Of a stretch of DNA of 64,000 nt, positions 17,053 to 25,700 are shown piece by piece; the stretch's first letter is position 1, and each line of letters starts with the position of its first letter. Made by a program: the position numbers and the translations under genes. The notes under the pieces were generated by a model, which worked only from the letters and a program-made list of their open reading frames with translations, searched no databases and was not told the DNA's origin. This DNA is from Streptococcus sanguinis SK49. GTDB taxonomy: Bacteria > Bacillota > Bacilli > Lactobacillales > Streptococcaceae. The stretch covers positions 1,420,203 through 1,484,202 of the forward strand of contig NZ_GL890985.1 of assembly GCF_000212815.1 (NCBI RefSeq), written 5' to 3'.

Positions 17053-19392
17053 TTAATTAGCTTTTTTGAAACGATAGACAAGAGCTGATAAAAGAATCAG
17101 TGCAAATCCTGCTGCCATCGCAAAGTTAGAAGTTTCACTACCAGTTTTCGGTAAAACTTTTTTGCTAGTTGACGGTATAGGAACATCTTTTGAACTTGAG
17201 GGACTCGGAGTCTTATCCGGATCTTTAGGACGATTCGCTTCAAATGTCCATGTGCCTGTAAATTTGACATCTGAGCCTGCAATAGTTTTACTATCTGCGT
17301 CATATTTGAGGAATTTCCAAGTACCATCAGTTGCTTCAACAGTTTTCTTGGCTGGCTGAACCGCTTGAACAGCAGTACCATCTGTGTATTCATTGGCATC
17401 GGTCGGCAACCATTCTGTTACCTCTGCTGGTAAGGTGCGATTCGGATCTGCGCTTACAAATTCATACGTCACCTTATATTTCGGCGCTGGAGTGAAATTC
17501 CATTTACCGGTAAATTTAAGGTCCTTATCCGCAACTGTCTGTGCATTCGTTTCTGCATAGCCTTCGAAAGTCCATGTGCCTTCAGTAACTGTCACACTTA
17601 TTTTAGCAGGCTGCTTAGCGTCTACATTAGTACCACTAGTGTAGCGATTAGTATCTGCTGGAAGCAAATCCGTCACTTCTTTTGGCAGGTTTGGATAGGC
17701 TGGGTTAGAGCTGAGAAACTCATAGCTGACACCATAGTCTTTATAACTGTTGGTGAATGTTGGATTGTTGTCTGTAACAGCAGCTTCCAATTTAGCGTTG
17801 TTTTCAGTCACTGTGACAGTCACAGTATGTTCTGTACTGTCGTATGTCACTCCAGCTTCACTTCCAGCTACTTCTTTCAGCTTGTAGGTATAAGTCCCCT
17901 CTTTATCATAGTTGATTTCAGGAAAATTGATATTACCATTGGCGTCATTTGTTGTTTGATGTTCCACGTTATTTCCGCCAACCTCAGTCAGCTTGAAAGT
18001 GTACTTACCAGCTTCAAGTGCTTTACCATCCAGAACTTTCTTAGCGGTAATTGCTGCAGTCGCTGGCTCTAACTTGTATGTATTGGTGAAAGCATCACGG
18101 TCATAGGCAACAGTTGCTGTCTTAACGCCCTTGTTGTCTGTTACAGTAACAGTAACATTGATGTCTGAATTGACATCGTTTGTCACACCTGGCAGATTGC
18201 TTGCTCTTTCACGAATGACATAGTTAAAGGTTCCCTCACTTTTGAAACGAAGTTTATTAAAGGTTACGGCACCGTCTTTGTTTGTTACTGTTTGAATAAC
18301 TTTGTCGTTGTCATCCTTATTGATCAAATCAAAAGTAAATTCACCATCTGCCAAATTGCGACCAGTCAATTCCTTTTTGACTTTGAAGATAACTTCATCA
18401 GAACGACTACCTTCACCAACACCATCAAGAGTTGTCAAAGGTGCAAATGGACGTGATACTAATTCCGGCATCTTTTGTCCATTAGACGTAACGGTTACAT
18501 CGTTAAAGGCTTTTTTGGTCACCTTATCAACTGGCTTCGTCAAACGAGTCCGATAAATAACATAAATACCTCTTCCATTCAATTCCCCAGCATTAACTGA
18601 GAAATGATTAGAATCTGTAATTGTCACAACATCACTTGGGTTAAAGGATTGACGTGTGCCGGAAACACCTTCCCACTCAGTAAAGTAGTAACCTGTAATC
18701 CCTGTATCTTCATCCAACTCTTGGTCTTCTGGAATAGCGTCCTCAATGACAACTTGACCAAAATTTTGGACATCACGATTGACACGGATACGCCAGTTGA
18801 CATAGTTAGGATCCTTAGAATCCTGAACTCCCCATTTGGAATACCCCTGAGGCTCTTCATCAACTTTGATGCGCTTCAGCCTGTAGGTTCTAGCACCCGG
18901 AAAGTTTACTTCTCTCTCTTGGTCATAAGGCATATCATCAGCCCAAACCACTGTGAAAGAGGATTGAATACGCTTGGCATCAGGCATTTTCGCATAATAC
19001 TCAGCATTTGTGACAGTAATATTTGCTGTATTGGAAACAGGATCTGTCACCAACTTAGCAACAACAGTGCCATCCGGTGCGCTTATGTTTTCCTCCAAAG
19101 TTCGCTCAATTTTGAACTGTGATGGAACATGGTAAACCAAAGTATCACCATTATTTAATACTTTGCTATCCGCAAATGTATAGGTCGGAGCAATGTAAAA
19201 TTTACCTTCACCGTAGCCTGTATCCTTTAAAGGATTAGTATTAATAGTGACATCTGTAGTTAGCTGATAATCACTTTCACCTAACTCTGCAGCAGAAACC
19301 CTAGGACTTGAGCTTAACAAGGGAAGAAAGGTTGATACCAAAAGCAGTAAAGTCATCAGAGCATGAGACACTTTATGATAAGTTTGTTTCAC
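17053..19392 (-). CDS. LPXTG wall-anchored adhesin-like protein with pilin-linkage and SHIRT-like domains
   Basis: A 779-aa secreted protein. Residues 1 to about 35 are a signal peptide. An N-terminal beta-rich region (about 36-320) resembles SdrG/collagen-adhesin N domains. Two streptococcal pilin isopeptide-linkage (FctA-like) domains follow at about 330-440 and 445-555, each with the Lys (VKKELTG, AKKVLDG), the Glu and the closing FTN-Y/S motif that can form an internal Lys-Asn bond. Two SHIRT-like repeats (VSYEFLSSNPAYPNLPKEV and VTYEFVSADPNRTLPAEV) form a rigid stalk at about 555-720. The end is a linker, LPKTG and a membrane anchor for sortase. The start is GTG, 12 bases after AAGGAGG, a wide spacing. 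The ligand is unknown. Confidence 0.88.
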   Translation of the reverse strand: MKQTYHKVSHALMTLLLLVSTFLPLLSSSPRVSAAELGESDYQLTTDVTINTNPLKDTGYGEGKFYIAPTYTFADSKVLNNGDTLVYHVPSQFKIERTLEENISAPDGTVVAKLVTDPVSNTANITVTNAEYYAKMPDAKRIQSSFTVVWADDMPYDQEREVNFPGARTYRLKRIKVDEEPQGYSKWGVQDSKDPNYVNWRIRVNRDVQNFGQVVIEDAIPEDQELDEDTGITGYYFTEWEGVSGTRQSFNPSDVVTITDSNHFSVNAGELNGRGIYVIYRTRLTKPVDKVTKKAFNDVTVTSNGQKMPELVSRPFAPLTTLDGVGEGSRSDEVIFKVKKELTGRNLADGEFTFDLINKDDNDKVIQTVTNKDGAVTFNKLRFKSEGTFNYVIRERASNLPGVTNDVNSDINVTVTVTDNKGVKTATVAYDRDAFTNTYKLEPATAAITAKKVLDGKALEAGKYTFKLTEVGGNNVEHQTTNDANGNINFPEINYDKEGTYTYKLKEVAGSEAGVTYDSTEHTVTVTVTENNAKLEAAVTDNNPTFTNSYKDYGVSYEFLSSNPAYPNLPKEVTDLLPADTNRYTSGTNVDAKQPAKISVTVTEGTWTFEGYAETNAQTVADKDLKFTGKWNFTPAPKYKVTYEFVSADPNRTLPAEVTEWLPTDANEYTDGTAVQAVQPAKKTVEATDGTWKFLKYDADSKTIAGSDVKFTGTWTFEANRPKDPDKTPSPSSSKDVPIPSTSKKVLPKTGSETSNFAMAAGFALILLSALVYRFKKAN

Positions 19393-19714
19393 CTTGAATG
19401 CGGTCCTCCTTCTTTTTATATTTTATTTTAGACAAATGCTGGCAGGCACACCATCACCTGTCTACCCCCTCATTTTCACCCGATTCTAAATCAAGATTTA
19501 TTACCAAACTAAAAATGATAGCACTCGTATATGATAAGCAAATGTGACATATACATATCAATTATAACACAAAATATTATACTTGACTCCTTGTAAACTA
19601 TTATTTATACTAGAATTTTCTATTCTTTGTCTACTATCGTTACAAAAAAGTCACAAAAAATTGTTTTATTCAGACTCGGATGGATTTTTATTGATATATT
19701 AGAAATAAATGGCA
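19393..19714. other. Intergenic region upstream of the LPXTG protein gene
   Basis: About 320 bp without a gene, AT-rich. On the minus strand an extended -10 TGTTATAAT (complement of ATTATA at 19561-19566) and a second TATAAT (19576-19581) are candidate promoters, which would give a leader of some 150-180 bases. No riboswitch or other RNA structure was recognised. Confidence 0.4.
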
Positions 19715-19750
19715 GAAAAAATACCTAGACTTTTTATAGTCTAGATATTT
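19715..19750 (-). terminator. Terminator of the M26 metalloprotease gene
   Basis: ATACCTAGAC (19721-19730) pairs with GTCTAGATAT (19739-19748) with one mismatch around an eight-base loop, followed in the minus direction by a run of six T. Confidence 0.75.
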
Positions 19751-19781
19751 TTAAATGTATTTCTGAAAAACATTTTGTCTC

Positions 19782-22700
19782 TTACTTATTAAAGATTGAT
19801 TGTCTGAAGTCGTCTGTCTCACGAAGATAAGCATTATAAATCTTCTTCTTGAGCAGGTTGACCCAGCTAGCATCAACACGGCTAGTTGCATTGGTAATGT
19901 TGCGTACATCCTCTGCTACTGCGTCGTCCATCAGCTTCTGCATCTCTTCATAAGAGCGAATGGTTACTTTCTGAGTACTGTTTGGATTTCTAAGCTCGTA
20001 CTCAATGGTGATTGGTTTAAGCTTGGTCAGCTGATCAATCCGCTCTTGGTACATGGCCTTCTTGAAGGCTACCCAGGAGTCATATTCACCCTTGAATACA
20101 TTTTCCAAGACTTTCTGGTCAGTCACGAGACCAACATCTCTTCCGGACCATCCATCCCAAGTTTTCTTACCTTCATCGAAGGCTTCCTTAGAGTACTTAC
20201 CAGAAACATGAGGGATAAATCCTTCATGGTAACCCTTGGCTGCCAGCAACTCATAAGCTGTACGACGGAACATAACATCGCCTGGCGCTCCATTTGGATT
20301 GCTCAAGGCTGAGTAGATTGGTGAGAAGAGGCTGAGACTGAGGTAGCCATTTCGGCCATATTTCCCACTATCCTTGTTCTCCCGACGAGTGATAACATCA
20401 TTTTCAATCAGGGAGTTAAAGGTTTTCAGCTGCTTGATTTCCTCAGCAGTAAAGCTTCGTGTCTGGTTACCAGCGTGGGTTTCCTTACCATACTTATCAG
20501 TAACGTAGTAATTCTCCATCTTCCTGAACCACTGGAGCTTAGCGTCATCACTTTGTTTGAGCATAGAAGTACCTTCTAGGTAATCTAGCGTGTAGATCAT
20601 GTCAAACATACCATGGACATAGTGCTGTAGATCTTCTGCATTTTGAACGCGTTCCTTGAAGTTATATGTGTGTAGGCGCGTTTTAGAATCCTTGTCAACC
20701 TTGAATAGGGTATTGAGCGTAATAGTTGCCTCATCAGCACTTGGAGTAGACTGCAAGAGTCCGCGAGCATAAAGCTCAGCTCCCAGACCTTCGCGACGGC
20801 CATTGCCTTCAAAGTAGATACCACCGTCAGAATTATGGGTCATCTCATGCGTGTAGACAGAGTTACCATAGTCTTCTAACAAGCGAGCAGCATCAAAGTG
20901 GGTTACACTTCCTGTAGCGTATGCATTGTAGCCCTTACTTGGATACCACTTGCCAGCTGGTCCAAAGAACTCCTGCATAGCCAGTGATTTCTTGTCATTA
21001 GCTGGAGCCCAATATCTTTTACCATCCTTGTCAACCAATGAGAATCCATCGTAAACCAGAACAGAACGGAAGAGCTTGTCCTTGCTTTCATCGTTTAGAA
21101 TCTTATACCAGAAGTCATAATGATCGCGCTGGTATTCAGCTGTTTTTCTCACTCGGTCTTCGACATATTCAGCTAGCTCTGCATCTGTCCGAACCCTGCC
21201 ATTGGCATCAAGGCGATAGCGATCATAAGCTCCCATAGAGATGGTAGACATATTGGAAATAGCATAGACACCCTTCTCAGTCATGGTCAAGAGCGGCAGG
21301 AGCATGCCCTTGTGTTCCCAATTATCAGCAGTAATCTTATCATAAACGCCGACAGAATACTTGCTCTTGCCCTCGGCTGCATCCTGAAGCTGTCTCGCTT
21401 CTGGCACATCCGACTTGGCCTCAACGATGTAGGCTTTTGTATTGGTCTTGAGCCATTCATTATTGCTCTTGTCCGGCAGGAAGAGCTGACGATAGCCTTC
21501 CAGGTAGTTAAAGAGCCCTCGTTTACCAGTCGCTTCAGAGAGCGAGGTATCATAAGCCATATAGTTGTTCTTGGCTTTAAGATTATTAAAGCCTGACTGA
21601 CCTAGTGAAATAATGGTATCTAGCGTTGAAGCGTTATGATTTCCAAAGAAGTCAAACTTATAGGCCGACAAATCCTTGACATTGATATTGTCATAGTTGA
21701 TATTATACCAACGGTTAAGATAGGTCAGACCGAGCAGGAAGGCTTCCTTATTGGCTGTAATCTTCTGAGCTACATAGTCAGCCACGACATCGCCTTCAGT
21801 ATTGATGGACTTGTCCATAGCCAGAACTTTGCGCAACTCTTCTGACAGCTTGGTCTTGACTTGGTCAAAGGCTGTATCCAGATAGAGATCATCCAGAGAA
21901 GTGTCAGCATTCACGCCTAAAACAGTTCGCATAGCGGGGGAGTCAAGGACAACCTTGTTCAACTCTGGCAGCACTTGATTGAGAATCCTGCTGTAGTCTG
22001 ATAGGAAAGCTTCTGGCGTATAAAGGAGGTCTAAGCCGTTTACACTGTACTCTGCAATTGCCTTATATTTGAAATCTCCCTTATAGGTCAGATCCAGGTA
22101 GTCAACCGTATTATCCTCAAAGTGCAGCATCAGACGGTTAATTCCGGTCTTGTTGCTATTGATATCAGTGATAATCTGGTCACCTTTCATTGGAACAGCA
22201 TCCAGTAAGTACTCCGTATTGAGCTTGTGATTATCTGGAAGTTTATTTCCATAGGCAACGATGGTCTCCTTATTGTAGAATGGAAGGAGTTTTTCCATGT
22301 TAGCATAAGCTATCAGACGGTCTTCTCGAGCATTCTTTTCCTGGGCATAGTTGACAGAATAAAGGTTGAGATTCGTGTCTTCTAGCGTGGTCGTAATGTC
22401 TAGGTCAGCCAGCTTCTCTTCTGCCTCGTTCAGAGTTAATGTTGAAGTGACAAACTTGTCATTTTCCAGTGTTTTATTTCCTTCAACGGCATAAGCTTCT
22501 GTGATACGGTTGTTCTCATATCCCTGATCGCCAGAAATACTGTAAACATTTGTACCACTGACGTTACTGATAACATTATCAATCAAGCCATTGAAGTAAT
22601 TGGAACCAACCACACCACCAATCTGACCGTTCTTAGTAGAGTTTTGAATCTTTCCAGCTACATAAGAGCGGCTGATGCGGGCATTGCTTTCCAAACGGCC

Positions 22701-25700
22701 AACCAGACCACCGAAGCGTTGGTTGTTGACTCTAGCACCAGCTAGAATGGTCACATCTGCCCTGCTTTGACTAATCAAGGAGTTTCCTCCCTTAAGATTG
22801 GCAACCAAACCACCGACATTGTATTCTTTGCCCTGTTTATCATTTGACACGATAGTTCCAGTAAAGGAGCTATTGGTAATTTGGGTATTGTTAGCAATAA
22901 CGACCAAACCTGCTACCTGTGAAGCATTTTCTTTCACTTCTACTCTACCTTGGACAGAAAGGTCTGTAATTCGAGCATTTTCTGCATTGCGGGCCAGGGC
23001 AGCTGAATCATAGGTGCCTACAATATTGACCTCTTTCAGGTCCAGATTAGAAACAGAGGAACCACTCTTGAGATTTTCAAATAAAGGCTTGGCTAGATTA
23101 TAAATCGCGTACTGCTTGCCATTATGGTTACCTGTCAGACTGCCTGTGAAGTTCCCTTTGAGGTAGACATAGTCCGCAGGTGCCAGACTAACTTCGCTTG
23201 CATCCAAATCTGCTCCCAGAACATAGTTGCCAGCCATATTTTGCTTCATGGCATCTATCAAACCAGCAAAGCTAGTGTAGACATTTTGTTGACTAGGGAC
23301 TGCCTTACTGATATAGAAGTCATAGCCAGACTTATAGCCTGTCTCACCTTCTTGGACCAGCTCAGGCAGAGAAACGGTCACCTTATAGACGTCCCTGCCA
23401 TCCTTATGACTTTCCGCTATGCTGTGAACCGGCAGGAGCATTTCCTTAGATTCACTTGATTTGACTTTGACGAAGTAGGTAGACAGATCCGTAGGCATAG
23501 AGTTCATGGACACGACGCGCTTAAACTGGTCGTTTTCTTTTCTGTAAAACTCGGCCGAATCAATATCTCGGAAGGCAATCTTCTTGTATTCTAATTCAAA
23601 ATTGCGGCTGTCCGTTTCAAGATCTGTGAAGCTGCCATTATCCAGTTCATAAGTAAGCTTGGTTTTCAGGGTATAGCCTGTATAGTAGTCTAAGTCGCCA
23701 ATCTTCAGACTTCCTGCGAAATTGGTAATCGGAAGAGTTCGGACGAGCTGATCTCCCTGGTACAATTCAGCAGTCGCTGAGCGGAAGGACTGGGTCTGGT
23801 CTTCTAATCTATATTGGACTGTAACCGACTTGTCATCTGCATTTTCTGTCAGACTTAGAATGGAAACCGTTGGCTTGACTTTAGGCACTCCATTTAGAGC
23901 ATCTTTAGCTGCTGTCAGGCTAGCAAAAGCTTGATTGACCTGCACTTGAGTAGCAGTTTGATTGCTCAGAACTCCTTCTGCCTTAGTCAATTCGTCAGTA
24001 TAAGCTGTCTGCTTATCTGAATCTGCATTCTTATATTTAGCAGTTGTTTTAATGGTTGGATTTAAATCGTATTCATTTTGAAGAGCCGTTTTTACAACCT
24101 CAAGGCCGCTTAACTGAGCTTTAGCTTGATTGATTTGCCCCACCAGTTGGTTAACTTCTGCTTGGCTAGCGTTTGATTGACTTAGAAGCGCTTGACCTGC
24201 TGTCAAAGCAGTATCATAGCTAGATTGATGGCTCTGACTATCGTTGAAATAACGTGCCTGAGCTTTAATCTGATCCGCTTCCGCTAATAGATTATGCAGT
24301 GGAATTAAATCGAATTCTTCTAAAGCTTCTGCTTTCGGTGCTTCACTTGGCACCATGCTTGGCTTAGCCGTACCGACTTTGACAACTTGCGTTACTGGAA
24401 CTAGAGTCTCCTCATTCGATAACTCCTGGCGGTCAACTTCTTGACCATTGGAGCTGTATACACGAGTCTTGATTGTTCGCTCGCCTTGCACTCCTGGAGT
24501 CGCAATTTGGCGAGCATCTCGAACAAGTTCGTCCGTTTCTTCTTCACGAATTGTGAAGTTTATTTTCTCCACTCGAGTTTCATCCGTGTAAGTTAGCGGA
24601 TACTCTGGCAATGCGTCTGCTTTTGGTGCATCGCTTGGCACCATATTTGGCTTAGCCGTGCCGACTTTAACAATTTGTGTTACTGGCGCTAGAGTCTCTT
24701 TATTAGATAGTTCTTTACGATCGATTTCCTGACCGTTGGAGCTATAGACACGAGTCTTGATGGTCCGTTCGCCTTGGACACCCGGGGTTGCGATTTGACG
24801 GGCGTCTCGTACAAGCACGTCCGTTTCTTCTTCACGAATAGAGAAGTTAATCTTCTCAACACGCGTTTCATCCGTGTAAGTCAGTGGATACTCTGGCAAA
24901 GCATCTGCTTTTGGTGCATCACCTGGTACCATGTTCGGCTTAGCAGTACCAACTTTTACAACTTGCGTTACTGGCGCTAGAGTCTCTTCATTAGATAGTT
25001 CTTGACGATCGATTTCCTGACCGTTGGAGCTATAGACACGAGTCTTGATGGTTCGCTCACCTTGAACTCCCGGAGTTGCGATTTGACGGGCGTCCTGTGG
25101 CAACTCATCGGTATATTGTTCCTCGATGTTGAAAGCTACTTTCTCTACGCGAGTTTCATCGGCATAAGTCAACGGGTATTCTGGCAATGCCTCTGCTTTC
25201 GGTGCATCGTTCGGTACCATGTTCGGCTTAGCCGTGCCAACTTTGACAATTTGTGTTACTGGAGTGAGAGTTTCCTCATTGGACAACTCTTGACGGTCAA
25301 CTTCTTGACCGTTGGAACTGTAGATACGGGTCTTGATGGTTCGCTCGCCTTGGACACCCGGTGTTGCGATTTGGCGAGCATCTCGAACAAGTTCGTCCGT
25401 TTCTTCTTCTCGAATGCTGAAGTTGATTTTTTCTACGCGGGTTTCGTCTGTGTAAGTCAGCGGATACTCTGGCAAAGTGTCTGCTTTTGGCGCATCGTTC
25501 GGTACCATATGCGACTTAGCTGTTCCGACTTTGACAACTTGCGTCACTGGAGCGAGAGTCTCCTCATTCGATAACTCCTGGCGGCCAACTTCTTGACCAT
25601 TGGAGCTGTAAACACGAGTCTTGATGGTCCGCTCGCCTTGAACTCCCGGTGTTGCGATTTGACGGGCGTCCTGTGGCAACTCATCGGTATATTGTTCCTC

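Noticed and set aside
18604..19122. 172-codon plus-strand frame opposite the LPXTG protein gene
   Set aside because: Shadow of the surface-protein gene; low complexity in Ile/Cys/Asn and no start signals.
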